From the NCBI GenBank assembly GCA_936908745.1, contig CAKZFX010000010.1, forward strand, positions 186,001 through 250,000: 64,000 nucleotides of DNA, in the 5' to 3' direction. A program made the translations under genes and the position numbers. Positions 7,229-16,054 of this stretch are shown here, piece after piece. This DNA is from an uncultured Chitinophagaceae bacterium (GTDB lineage: Bacteria > Bacteroidota > Bacteroidia > Chitinophagales > Chitinophagaceae). Within the stretch, counting starts at the first letter, position 1; the number at the start of each line of letters is the position of its first letter. A model generated the notes under the pieces. It had not been told where the DNA came from and did not search any database. It saw only the letters and a program-made list of their open reading frames with translations.

Positions 7229-8620
7229 GTGTTTATTACTCAACCAAAGATATTTATAAGTAGCACCATTTGGGATTTACCAAATGAAAGGATAGCTGCA
7301 TACAATGCAGTAAGTAAGGTTGGTGCATTTCCTATAATGTCTGAAAAAACTATGGAGGCACAAAGTGTTGATTCTCTCTCGGCTTGCTTAAGCAAGGTAA
7401 TGGAGTCAGATATTTATGTGCTAATTCTGGGAGCACGTTACGGTTGGCAACCAAATGGAGAAGAGTCAATAACGGAGTTAGAGTATCAAACAGCAAGAAG
7501 TCAAGGTATTCCCATTATTGTAATAAACACTGTTCACCCCAAAGAAGTGAAACAAAAAGAATTTGAAAGTCGTGTAGAGTCAAATCATTTTAGAAAAACT
7601 GTATCAGATGCATTTGAATTAGAAATAGAACTAGAAAAAGCTTTGAAAGGCGAAATTGATAAAAAGCAAAATGAATATTTCAATAAAACTGAACCAGTAT
7701 ATTCAAATCTTGTAAAGATCGAGTTTCCAAGTCATTTGTATATAGCTGATATAAATGTTGATAAAAAGGCCGTAAAGCAATTTAATGAAGAAAGAAGTCG
7801 ACGGTTTTATAAACCTAGCCTGCATGACTATGCAGTTTCTGCTTTACACATGCTAAATGTTTCTTTTCCACACGATTGGGTGGTTTGGGATGGTAAAATT
7901 ATCACCTTTCACAATCTTCAAGATAGTACAGTAGGCTTAACTAAAATAATTGATAGTGGTACGGCAGAGGTTTTTACTTGTGATGAATTTTACGATACAT
8001 CAGCTGATCATTTATCCCAATTTAAATATTTGCTGAAAAAGTGCCTTGAAGCTAAACTTTATAAGAGAAAAATTAAATGGTTTAAAGATCAAAAACTATT
8101 TGCCTTTCTTCCTGTCCAAAAGGATAATTTAGACAGATGGCTACCAAGATCAATCGAATGGACTAAAACGATTAAAAGAGCAACCCGTAAAGTTGTTGAG
8201 GTTAAAAGAAGTGTTAAGAATAAGGAAGAGGTTTTTAATATGAGATGCCTAGCATTTAGAACAGGATTTGAAAATTTTGACAATAGTTGGTATTTGTCTT
8301 TAAAGCCTGAATGGATTTTTCTTTGGAGTGATTTACGTGTCTGCAATCTTGCATTCAAAAATATACAATGGTTAAAAAAGACTGAAAGAAATATGCATGT
8401 TTTTAACCACTTCAATTTTATTTTGCGATATCTCCAACCACCTCAATCAGAATCTTTATTTACGGAGTACAAGGATTATGCGTTTATTAAATTGAAAGAA
8501 ATTGAAAGTTTTGAGTTTGCTCCCATTGTCCCTGACTCTGTTTGGAGTAGTTTGGAGGTTATAGGTATGCATGAGAAATTTACAGACGAAAATGGGAATG
8601 TAGATTTATTTGGAATATGA
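7229..8620 (+). CDS. DUF4062-APAZ protein, putative effector partner of short Argonaute
   Basis: The protein has 463 residues from a GTG start; no ATG fits. Residues 6-115 are a DUF4062 domain: KIFISSTIWDLPNERIAA, SDIYVLILGARYGW (60-73) and ESITELEYQTARSQGIPIIV (79-98). DUF4062 is a Rossmann-like domain related to TIR, and Glu83 or Glu85 sits where a catalytic Glu would be expected. Residues of about 160-440 lack a known enzyme motif but follow the layout of APAZ domains: an SFPHDWVVWDGK-like strand, FAFLP, then a sheet running to FIKLKEIESFEFAPIVP. The gene joins the Argonaute gene by an ATGA overlap. Characterised short Argonautes pair with TIR-, SIR2-, DREN- or HNH-APAZ proteins, and I infer an abortive-infection effector. 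The APAZ assignment rests on context and weak pattern similarity. Confidence 0.75.
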   Translation: MFITQPKIFISSTIWDLPNERIAAYNAVSKVGAFPIMSEKTMEAQSVDSLSACLSKVMESDIYVLILGARYGWQPNGEESITELEYQTARSQGIPIIVINTVHPKEVKQKEFESRVESNHFRKTVSDAFELEIELEKALKGEIDKKQNEYFNKTEPVYSNLVKIEFPSHLYIADINVDKKAVKQFNEERSRRFYKPSLHDYAVSALHMLNVSFPHDWVVWDGKIITFHNLQDSTVGLTKIIDSGTAEVFTCDEFYDTSADHLSQFKYLLKKCLEAKLYKRKIKWFKDQKLFAFLPVQKDNLDRWLPRSIEWTKTIKRATRKVVEVKRSVKNKEEVFNMRCLAFRTGFENFDNSWYLSLKPEWIFLWSDLRVCNLAFKNIQWLKKTERNMHVFNHFNFILRYLQPPQSESLFTEYKDYAFIKLKEIESFEFAPIVPDSVWSSLEVIGMHEKFTDENGNVDLFGI

Positions 8621-10041
8621 AAGCTGATTATATACAGGAACCTTTTTTGCTTTTTGGTCGGGGCAAAAGCATTTGCCCAAGAGAAGGCATTTCTGAATTG
8701 AGTGTTTATGATACTGTAATAGAAGCAAGAAAAAATCAACTACTACTTGGCATTATAGGTGTTGAAGAGGATGTTGAAAGTTTAAAAAACTGGCTAAAGC
8801 GACTTGAAAGCTACATCCCTGCAAATCCGAAAGGGAAGCAAAAAGGGTTATTCAAATCTTTCGCTGGTTTTAATCAAGATAAAGGGTTTTGTGCAAAGCC
8901 TATCTATGGGTCAAATTATGAAAGGATACTTTCTCCTAATGATATACAAAGAGTATTAAAAGAAAAAGATCGAGATAAAAGAGTATTAGAGGCTGCAGAG
9001 TTATTTGGTGAAAACATAGGGTTTCTATCAGATATTAAAAATTGTGACGTCATAATCTGTATTATACCCAAAAAATTTGAAGGTAAAATCGTAAAAGAGA
9101 ATAAGGATGAAGAGCCAGTAGAACAGAATGCAGAAGATAATGAAACGCCTGAGTTAGAATTGAACTTTAGAAGACTTTTAAAGGCTCGCGCAATGAAATA
9201 TAACACTCCTATTCAATTGTTGCGAGAATATGTTTTGCATGATACTAGTAAATCCCAAGATGCAGCAACAAAGGGATGGAATTTTTGTACAGCGCTATAT
9301 TATAAAGGATTACAAACAATTCCTTGGAAGTTAGATATTGATGAGAATAAGCCAAAGGTTTGTTTTGTGGGAATAGGTTTTTATAGGAGTAGGGATAAAA
9401 AAACAATTCAAACTAGTTTAGCTCAAATTTTTAACGAAAATGGGAAAGGTGTAATTCTTAGAGGTAGTCCAGTTACCGAGGATAAGGATGATAAAAGACC
9501 CCATTTAACCTATGATCAATCATTAGGTCTTCTTAAAGACGCATTAACTAAGTACAAATTTGCTACGGGGACAATGCCGGGACGAGTTGTTTTGCATAAG
9601 ACTTCGAAATATTATGATGATGAATTAGAAGGGTTTATTCAGGCAATGTTTGAATTAGGAATTACCGAGTACGATATTGTAACAGTGATGGAAACTGATT
9701 TAAGATTTTTTAGAAACAATTTATATCCACCCGTTAGAGGTTCTTTATTTTCTTTAACTGAACAGAGGCATATTCTTTATACAAGAGGCTCTGTTCATCA
9801 ATATCAAACATATCCTGGCATGTATATCCCTGCGCCATTAGAAATTAGAATTGTAAGTTCTGTTTCTTCTGTAAGGACAGTTTGTAAAGAAATTTTGGGG
9901 TTAACGAAAATGAATTGGAATAATACGCAATTCGATAATAAATATCCTATTACGATCGGTTGCGCAAGACGTGTGGGGGAAATAATGAAATATTTAGGTG
10001 AAAAAGAAGAGCCTAAAGAATCTTATGCCTTTTATATGTAA
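8617..10041 (+). CDS. Short prokaryotic Argonaute (MID-PIWI), probably cleavage-inactive
   Basis: The protein has 474 residues and no N or PAZ domain. Short-Argonaute landmarks are present in order: an N-terminal LLFGRG...REGISELSVYD segment, LLLGIIGVEED (42-52), CDVIICIIPKK (143-153), RAMKYNTPIQLLRE (191-204) in the 5'-end-binding region, and ATKGWNFCTALYYKGLQTIP (217-236). The PIWI part runs from KVCFVGIGFYRSRD (247-260) through RVVLHKTSKYYDDELEGF (323-340) to MNWNNTQFDNKYPITIGCAR near the end. The catalytic Asp positions appear as Gly (VGIG) and as HKTS, so guide-directed cleavage is unlikely. The family uses a guide to recognise invading nucleic acid and then activates the APAZ-linked effector. 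The gene is translationally coupled to that effector (ATGA at 8617-8620) and is strongly AT-rich. Confidence 0.9.
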   Translation: MKADYIQEPFLLFGRGKSICPREGISELSVYDTVIEARKNQLLLGIIGVEEDVESLKNWLKRLESYIPANPKGKQKGLFKSFAGFNQDKGFCAKPIYGSNYERILSPNDIQRVLKEKDRDKRVLEAAELFGENIGFLSDIKNCDVIICIIPKKFEGKIVKENKDEEPVEQNAEDNETPELELNFRRLLKARAMKYNTPIQLLREYVLHDTSKSQDAATKGWNFCTALYYKGLQTIPWKLDIDENKPKVCFVGIGFYRSRDKKTIQTSLAQIFNENGKGVILRGSPVTEDKDDKRPHLTYDQSLGLLKDALTKYKFATGTMPGRVVLHKTSKYYDDELEGFIQAMFELGITEYDIVTVMETDLRFFRNNLYPPVRGSLFSLTEQRHILYTRGSVHQYQTYPGMYIPAPLEIRIVSSVSSVRTVCKEILGLTKMNWNNTQFDNKYPITIGCARRVGEIMKYLGEKEEPKESYAFYM

Positions 10042-10129
10042 AAAAACTCCTTCGACTCTTTTCTCAAGAAACCCTTTTACGAAGCATACTTTGTCGGAAA
10101 TTTTGATTACTATAAGGAAATGTCGCTCT

Positions 10130-10436
10130 TGCACTGGGGATTTCACTGTTGCGAAGAAGAATATCGCTCCTGCGCTAGAAGATTTTACTGTTGCGGAGAA
10201 GAATGTATTTCTTGCGCTGAGATATCTTACTATTGCGACGAGGAATATCGCTCTTGCGCCGAGAGATTTTGCTTTTGCTGTGAGGGATTTTGCTGTTGCG
10301 CCGAAGAATGACGCTCTTGCAGTGAGAGATTTTACTCTTGCTGTGAGGAATGTCGCTCTTGCAAAAAGAAAATTCCCGGCTGCGCCGGGAACTATCCTTA
10401 CTGCGCCGAAAAAACAATCGGCTGCGCTGCCCCTGC
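10130..10436. repeat. Degenerate 21-bp tandem array
   Basis: A TGC anchor recurs at 10130, 10150, 10171 and then every 21 bases through 10423, about 15 units. Units alternate loosely between GA(A/G)GAATrTCGCTCTTGCGC and GAGAGATTTTACTCTTGCTGT types. Because 21 is a multiple of three, several frames stay open; the plus-strand frame reads as heptapeptides such as FTVAEKN and FAVAPKN, which need not be expressed. The array fills the gap between the Argonaute gene and a convergent gene (stop at 10437) and becomes more GC-rich rightwards. Repeats are contiguous with no spacers, so it is not CRISPR. The upstream 10042-10129 segment shows nothing else. Confidence 0.9.
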
Positions 10437-11180
10437 TTACCGGGGATTTATATTCTTAAACTCAAGTCCGGCTACCTGTTTATACTCCGGGCTTGCAGCA
10501 CCATAAATAGACTTTACATACTTCTTTACATCCAATGCTACCGGCACCATGCCCGACAATGCAGTATAAAACACCCTGTCTCTTTCCAGCCGGGCCTTGT
10601 TCAATCCTGTATAGGTGTCCACTACAGAGCTATTGGCATTTCTCAGGTCAGTCAGCCGTTGCTGGTTCGTAGCCACCTGTAGCTCGGTTTCATTAGGCGT
10701 ATAGCTGGTTTCCGAACTGAGCAGTACCACCAGTTTGGCAAAATGTTCCACCTGCTGGTCAAAACTTAACTGGCTGGCAGAAATCACTTTCGGGCTGGCT
10801 GTTTGTGCAGCGTCTGCCGGTTGGGTTTTATCCACGGCAACAGCCCTCTTTCCTTGCAGCTTCCGGTTGATGGTTCTTGCATCTTTCACTACTTCTGCAC
10901 TGGCGTCTGTAGCATCCAGCGCATTAATGATCTTCGTTGATAGCGACTTCAGCGGCTTAAAAGCCTGCCCCCGTTTATTAGTGGCAGTGTTAAACATACT
11001 TTCCGCTGTTTTCAACTGCTCCAGTGATGCCTGCGCCTGTTGCAGCAGCGTGGTAAGGCTGGCTACCGAAAGGGCTGCTTTGCCGGGGTTGTAGGTAGCG
11101 CCGTAGGCTTTACAAAATGAAATAAGGGTTTCAAAACTCGCCACGTTCTTTGCATGGCCGGTTTCATACGTTGTTGACAT
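10437..11180 (-). CDS. Conserved hypothetical helical protein
   Basis: This 247-residue cytoplasmic protein has no signal peptide or membrane segment. It opens MSTTYETGHAKNVASFETLI, then runs as long helices (LTTLLQQAQASLEQLKTAESMF, QQRLTDLRNANSSVVDTYTGL). Very similar proteins are, as far as I recall, widespread in Bacteroidota without assigned function. A coiled or four-helix-bundle arrangement is inferred from heptad-like spacing. It converges on the 21-bp array and has its own 256-base upstream gap containing word-like repeats. Confidence 0.6.
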   Translation of the reverse strand: MSTTYETGHAKNVASFETLISFCKAYGATYNPGKAALSVASLTTLLQQAQASLEQLKTAESMFNTATNKRGQAFKPLKSLSTKIINALDATDASAEVVKDARTINRKLQGKRAVAVDKTQPADAAQTASPKVISASQLSFDQQVEHFAKLVVLLSSETSYTPNETELQVATNQQRLTDLRNANSSVVDTYTGLNKARLERDRVFYTALSGMVPVALDVKKYVKSIYGAASPEYKQVAGLEFKNINPR

Positions 11181-11250
11181 AAACGTTTGTTTTTAGGGTT
11201 AAGGGAAAATGGTTGATAACTACGAAATGTGAAACAAGTCCGTGCTTTGC

Positions 11251-11334
11251 AGCCCGTACTTCTTAGTTCGTACTTCGTACTTATAAAATCGTACTTATAA
11301 AAGGGTTGAAAAAATACGCTCACAGAATGTGAGC
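11251..11334. repeat. Word-like CGTACTT repeat and hairpin
   Basis: CGTACTT recurs about four times (CCCGTACTTCTTAG, TTCGTACTTCG, TACTTATAAAATCGTACTTATAAAA) at about 11251-11300. A perfect hairpin GCTCACA-GAA-TGTGAGC follows at 11318-11334. The gap from 11181 to 11436 shows no gene. Confidence 0.6.
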
Positions 11335-11436
11335 TGTATGGGGTATCTGTGCGGGAATAAAAATAATAAAACGCTGATAGGAAACAATTCGTGAAAACAC
11401 TTAGAAATGGAACTTTAACGTATCAGGTAAAAACAT

Positions 11437-12468
11437 TCACCTCCTTTCCGACGAAGCCCTCTGCACCAGCTCCGCCGCCAGTTTCTTTACTTCAAACTGT
11501 TCAACAGGGCGTTTGCTTTCGATGAGTTGTAAGAGAAGATTAGTGGCCAGTTCGCCCATTTCAAAGGCCGGTTGTTTAATGATGGTGAGCGATGGGTCAA
11601 GCAGTTCGGTAAAATCTGCATTGGAAAAACCAACCAGGCCCACTTCATCCGGCACTTTTACCTTGCGGGCTTTCAATACCCGCAGGCAGCCGGTGGTTAA
11701 TTTATCAGAGGTAGCAAGAATAGCATCGGGACGTTGAGGTAGTTGTAACAACTGGTCCACCGCTTCTTCCACTTCCGATAAGATCATACCGCCATGATCG
11801 CAATAGCGGATCATATCATCACTCGCAACCTTATTAAACTCCTCCAATGCTTTCTTATAACCGCCCAGGCGTTCCTTTGTAATAGACAAGGAAGGAGAAT
11901 TGGCAACGGCAGCTATACTGTTATAACCGTTTTGCAGCAAATGGATCGTGGCATCGTAAGCACCTTTGAAACTATCGGCCGTTACTTTATGCGTTTCTAT
12001 TTCATCCACGATACGATCAAAAAAAACGATCGGCATGCCCCGTTGATGCAGCTCTTTTAAAAAACTAAAATCTTTTGTTTCGGTCGATACGGAGACGATC
12101 AACCCGTCAATAGATCGGGAAGCGAGGTACTGTAAATTGATTAATTCACGGTCGTAAGACTCCCGGCTTTGGGCAATGATCACATTATAGCCATTATTAT
12201 AAGCGATATTCTCAATGCCATTAATCGTTTGCGAAAAAAAACTGTTGGCAATCTCCACCACCAATACGCCGATAGAGCGGCTTCTTCTTTCTTTCAAACT
12301 CAGCGCAATCGGGTTGGGATGATAGTTATTCTTCTCCGCATACTCCAGCACCAGCTTCTTGGTCTCGGGGCTTATCTCGTAGCTGTCGCGCAAAGCCCTG
12401 GAAACAGTGGAAGTGGAGAGGCCAAGGGCCTTGGCTATATCCTTTATCGTAAGGGCTTCAAACTTCAT
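11437..12468 (-). CDS. LacI-family transcriptional regulator of the pectin locus
   Basis: The protein has 343 residues when started at MKFEALTIKDIAKALGLS; the open frame extends 33 codons further upstream but without family character. The N-terminal HTH and hinge (IKDIAKALGLSTSTVSRAL, then YHPNPIALSLKERRSRSIGV) are followed by a periplasmic-binding-protein-like sensor domain (about 60-335) with DGLIVSVS, RPDAILATSDKLTTG and VPDEVGLVGFSNADF. It is transcribed divergently from susC. I infer that it binds the CCGGnAACGAT sites found at three transcription starts of this locus and releases them on binding a pectin-derived metabolite. The effector cannot be read from the sequence. Confidence 0.9.
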   Translation of the reverse strand: MKFEALTIKDIAKALGLSTSTVSRALRDSYEISPETKKLVLEYAEKNNYHPNPIALSLKERRSRSIGVLVVEIANSFFSQTINGIENIAYNNGYNVIIAQSRESYDRELINLQYLASRSIDGLIVSVSTETKDFSFLKELHQRGMPIVFFDRIVDEIETHKVTADSFKGAYDATIHLLQNGYNSIAAVANSPSLSITKERLGGYKKALEEFNKVASDDMIRYCDHGGMILSEVEEAVDQLLQLPQRPDAILATSDKLTTGCLRVLKARKVKVPDEVGLVGFSNADFTELLDPSLTIIKQPAFEMGELATNLLLQLIESKRPVEQFEVKKLAAELVQRASSERR

Positions 12469-12791
12469 GTAATCGTAATATAAATGGTAGCGATCGGGTG
12501 CTCGTAAAGTTAATGTTTTTGGGCCTCTTTCGGGTTTTGCAAGCGTTGTCATAACAGCCGCCCGCAAAAACTTGCAACCTCTCCAAAATGCCCTTTTTTA
12601 CCGCCGGGCAGGACAGACAAGGACAGTTTTGACAAATGCCTCATAATGACATCGTTGCCGGGAACGATTGCGTAAATAAACTCCCTGTTTTTTGATACCA
12701 GCAACCAAATATCTGAGTAGCATTGATACTGTTTTCAACGATTGCTAAGGCTAATTCGCTACATTATTTGTAAAAAATCAAACTAAGCCAT
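12469..12791. promoter_or_regulatory. Divergent regulatory region between lacI-type gene and susC
   Basis: This region of about 320 bases has no convincing gene. It holds the operator-like palindrome at 12653-12666, with flanking ATTGCGTAAATAAA, and a second AACGATTGC word at 12737-12745. Both the regulator and the SusC operon must start here. I could not place the Bacteroidota -33/-7 promoter elements with confidence. Confidence 0.55.
12653..12671 (+). promoter_or_regulatory. Putative LacI-type operator upstream of susC
   Basis: CGTTGCCGGGAACG is nearly palindromic about a central CCGG, as expected for LacI-family operators, and continues into ATTGC. The core CCGGGAACGAT (12658-12668) recurs with at most one change at 27336-27346 and, on the other strand, at 35725-35735 and 35747-35757. 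Confidence 0.6.
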
Positions 12792-15700
12792 ATGAAGAAG
12801 CTAACGCTGCTTTTGCTATTCTTTTCCCTTTTCGCTTCGGGCCTGTTCGCACAAAACCGTACCATTTCCGGTAAGGTAACGGATGACGCCGGTGCGCCAC
12901 TGGCCGGGGTAAACGTGGTCCCTGATAAAAGCAAAACAGGTACCCAGACCGACAAAGACGGAAACTTTTCCATCTCCGTCGCCGGCTCTCCCGATCTTAT
13001 GTTCAGCTATGTGGGCTTCCAGCCCCGCAGGGTCAGTACCAGCGGCTCCGACAAACTCAGTATTTCATTAGAAAAAGCAGCAGCTTCCGGCGAAGAAGTG
13101 GTGATCATCGGTTACCAGTCTGTAAAAAGAAAAGACCTGGTCAACTCGGTTTCTTCCATCACTTCCAAAGACATTAAAGACATTCCTATCAACTCTACGG
13201 CCGAAGCATTGACCGGTCGTTTGGCCGGTGTGCAGATCACCCGTTCAGAAGGTTCGCCCGATGCGGCGGCCACGATCCGGGTGCGTGGCGGTGGTTCTAT
13301 CACGCAGGACAACTCACCGCTCTATGTAGTGGATGGAATACAAGTGGAAAATGCGTTATCCGTTCTGTCGCCACAGGATATCCAAAGCATCGATGTATTG
13401 AAAGATGCATCGGCAACGTCTATCTATGGTGCAAGAGGTGCAAACGGTGTGGTCATCATTACCACCAAAGGTGGCAAAGTGATGAAGCCAACTGTTACTT
13501 ACAATGGTTTGATAGGTGTTCGTCAACTGGCCAACAAACTGGAAGTGATGAAACCTTATGACTTTGTACTGTATCAATACGAAAGATCAAGAAGCAGCCA
13601 GTCAGATCGTGACAACTTCCTGAGCACCTATGGCTACTTCCAGGACATTGACTTATATAAAAACGCACCTTTTGTTGACTGGCAGGAGCAAAACATGGGC
13701 CGCAGCGCCATGATGCAAACGCACAACGTAAGCCTTTCAGGAGGTACAGCCAGCACGAAATACAATATCAGCCTGACGTCTAATACAGAAGAAGGCGTTA
13801 TGCGCAACTCTGACTTTGACCGCAAACTCATCAACCTGCGGTTAGACCAGACCATCAATCCCAAAGCAAAAGCAGGTATAGCCATTCGTTACAACAACAC
13901 AGAAATCAACGGCGCAGGTACATCGAATGCCGGTTCATCAAGTTTGAACCAACTGCGCCAAAGCATTAAATACAGGCCCATCCTGATGGGCGGACAAAAT
14001 GTACTGGACTACGATCCTGACTATGCCGATGCTACCAACGCTAACAGTCTTTCATTGGTAAACCCATTGCTGTTAAATGACGCTACGTATCGCAACAGGG
14101 TAAACCGCACGCTGAACCTTAGCGGTTACTTCAGCTATGATATCAACAAATATGTTTCTGTTAAATCGACATTGGGTTTTGATATCTACGATACAAGACA
14201 GAATTCTTTTGATGATACCATCACTTCGGCTTCTATCCAGAACTTTAAAATGCCGATCGCTTCCATCTTTACAGGTCAAAGCCGCACATTGAACAACTCC
14301 AACGTGATCACGTTCACGATGAACAAATCAGGAACAAAATTCAGCGAAAGAAATGACCTCGAAGTTTTGTTAGGACATGAAGTATATGAAAACATAGACA
14401 AACAATACCGTATTGAAACAAGATACTTCCCGGTAGGCATTTCACCGGAAAGAGCATTAGCAAACATGGGATTGGCCACACCGCCAACCGGTGCGTCGCA
14501 ACTGCCGGCTACTTCGCAGGAACTGACCAACCGTTTAGTTTCTTTCTTTGGCCGTGTAAACTATGCGCTGGATAAAAAATACCTGTTCATGTTTACCCTG
14601 CGTACAGATGGTTCCACCAAATTTGCCGAAGGCAGGAAATGGGGTTACTTCCCTTCCGGATCTTTTGCATGGCGTGTTTCAGAAGAGAAATTCCTGAAAA
14701 ATGCTAACACACCGATCAATGACCTGAAACTGCGCATGAGCTATGGCGAAGCGGGCAACAACCGTATCGGCAACTTCCTGTACTTATCACAATTTGTAGC
14801 TAACCCTGCAAGCAATCCGCAAAATGCTTTCTATAGCATGGGCAACTCGTTGATCCCTCCTTTCTACTCTCCTGAGCTGCCAAATGGTTTGCTGACATGG
14901 GAAAGCACCATCGCAAGAAACCTTGGTTTTGATATTGCATTATGGAAAAACAAACTGCAACTGTCTGCTGACTTTTACTACAACTCAACAGAAAACCTGT
15001 TAGTGAATGTAACCGTGCCGCAAACATCGGGTTATACCACACAGGTGCAAAACGTAGGTGAAACCAGCAACCGTGGCGTGGAACTGCAACTGTCAGCCGC
15101 TCCGTTGAACTCAAAAAAATTCCTTTGGAACACCACCTTCAATATTTCATTTAACAAAAACAAAATTGAAAGCCTCGGGCCTACACAAAACTCCTTCCTG
15201 TACTCTTCAGGTTGGGGCGGCAGCAACCAGCCTTCTGACTACATCGTGAAAAAAGGTCAGCCTGTTGGTACCATCTGGGGATTGGTAACCGATGGTTTCT
15301 ATAAAATAGAAGACTTTGACTACAACGCCGGTGTATATACACTGAAATCAACAGTGGCAAGCAACGTAGGTATCACTGCTGTTGCTCCTCAACCGGGTTA
15401 CCTGAAATTCAGGGACATCAGTGGGCCGCAAGGCAAACCCGATGGTGTGATTGATGACTTCGACAGAACGATCATTGGTAATACACAACCTAAATTCTTT
15501 GGTGGCTGGAACAACCAGTTCAGCTATGGCAGCTTTGACCTGAGCATCTTCCTCAACTTCCAGGTAGGTAATGATGTTTACAACGCTAACAAACTGGAAT
15601 TCTCAAGCGGATATACGCCTAACTCAAACTTGCTGGCGATTATGAACGAACGCTGGACAAATGTAAACGCACAAGGTGTGGTGGTGACAGATCCGGTGGA

Positions 15701-16034
15701 ACTGGCTGCATTGAATACCAATGCGAAAATCTGGTCGCCTTTGCGTACCGCCAGCTCTTTCTATGCACATTCATGGGCCGTGGAAGATGGATCTTTCCTG
15801 CGTGTAAATAACATCACATTAGGCTACAATGTACCGGCTTCTTTATTAAAGAAAGCAAAGATCAGCAGCTTCCGGGTATATGCTACGGTGAACAATCTTG
15901 CCGTATTCACTAAATACTCCGGCTATGATCCTGAAGTAAACACAAGACGCAGCACGCCGCTTACGCCGGGTGTTGACTATTCAGCTTACCCACGCAGCAA
16001 AGCGTTTATCGTGGGTGTAAATCTTTCTTTATAA
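12792..16034 (+). CDS. susC: SusC/RagA-family TonB-dependent outer-membrane transporter
   Basis: The protein has 1080 residues. A signal peptide (1-21) is followed by a carboxypeptidase-regulatory-like beta-sandwich (RTISGKVTDDAGAPLAGVNV, about 23-95). The plug domain begins at VVIIGYQSVKRKDLVNSV and contains the SusC signature SIYGARGANGVVIITTKGG at about 206-224. The remainder is a 22-strand-type barrel ending in GVNLSL. It imports oligosaccharides through the outer membrane using TonB energy, in complex with the SusD partner encoded 20 bases downstream. The surrounding genes indicate pectin or polygalacturonan fragments as cargo. An operator-like palindrome lies 126 bases upstream of the start. 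Confidence 0.97.
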   Translation: MKKLTLLLLFFSLFASGLFAQNRTISGKVTDDAGAPLAGVNVVPDKSKTGTQTDKDGNFSISVAGSPDLMFSYVGFQPRRVSTSGSDKLSISLEKAAASGEEVVIIGYQSVKRKDLVNSVSSITSKDIKDIPINSTAEALTGRLAGVQITRSEGSPDAAATIRVRGGGSITQDNSPLYVVDGIQVENALSVLSPQDIQSIDVLKDASATSIYGARGANGVVIITTKGGKVMKPTVTYNGLIGVRQLANKLEVMKPYDFVLYQYERSRSSQSDRDNFLSTYGYFQDIDLYKNAPFVDWQEQNMGRSAMMQTHNVSLSGGTASTKYNISLTSNTEEGVMRNSDFDRKLINLRLDQTINPKAKAGIAIRYNNTEINGAGTSNAGSSSLNQLRQSIKYRPILMGGQNVLDYDPDYADATNANSLSLVNPLLLNDATYRNRVNRTLNLSGYFSYDINKYVSVKSTLGFDIYDTRQNSFDDTITSASIQNFKMPIASIFTGQSRTLNNSNVITFTMNKSGTKFSERNDLEVLLGHEVYENIDKQYRIETRYFPVGISPERALANMGLATPPTGASQLPATSQELTNRLVSFFGRVNYALDKKYLFMFTLRTDGSTKFAEGRKWGYFPSGSFAWRVSEEKFLKNANTPINDLKLRMSYGEAGNNRIGNFLYLSQFVANPASNPQNAFYSMGNSLIPPFYSPELPNGLLTWESTIARNLGFDIALWKNKLQLSADFYYNSTENLLVNVTVPQTSGYTTQVQNVGETSNRGVELQLSAAPLNSKKFLWNTTFNISFNKNKIESLGPTQNSFLYSSGWGGSNQPSDYIVKKGQPVGTIWGLVTDGFYKIEDFDYNAGVYTLKSTVASNVGITAVAPQPGYLKFRDISGPQGKPDGVIDDFDRTIIGNTQPKFFGGWNNQFSYGSFDLSIFLNFQVGNDVYNANKLEFSSGYTPNSNLLAIMNERWTNVNAQGVVVTDPVELAALNTNAKIWSPLRTASSFYAHSWAVEDGSFLRVNNITLGYNVPASLLKKAKISSFRVYATVNNLAVFTKYSGYDPEVNTRRSTPLTPGVDYSAYPRSKAFIVGVNLSL

Positions 16035-16054
16035 AAACAACTAAAGTGATTTGT

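Noticed and set aside
8617..10041. Catalytically active long-type Argonaute
   Set aside because: No N or PAZ domain, length under 500 residues, and the expected catalytic Asp positions are Gly and a HKTS segment.
10130..10436. CRISPR array
   Set aside because: Units are contiguous with a 21-base period and drift in sequence; there are no conserved direct repeats separated by unique spacers, and no cas genes.
9998..10459. A 153-residue plus-strand protein made of heptapeptides
   Set aside because: It starts inside the Argonaute gene and overlaps the end of the convergent gene. The open frame follows from a 21-base repeat without stops; two other frames are also open. Kept as a repeat, not a gene.
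12469..12567. N-terminal extension of the LacI regulator
   Set aside because: The extra 33 residues lie before the HTH, where family members start within a few residues of it; MKFEALTIKD is the natural start.
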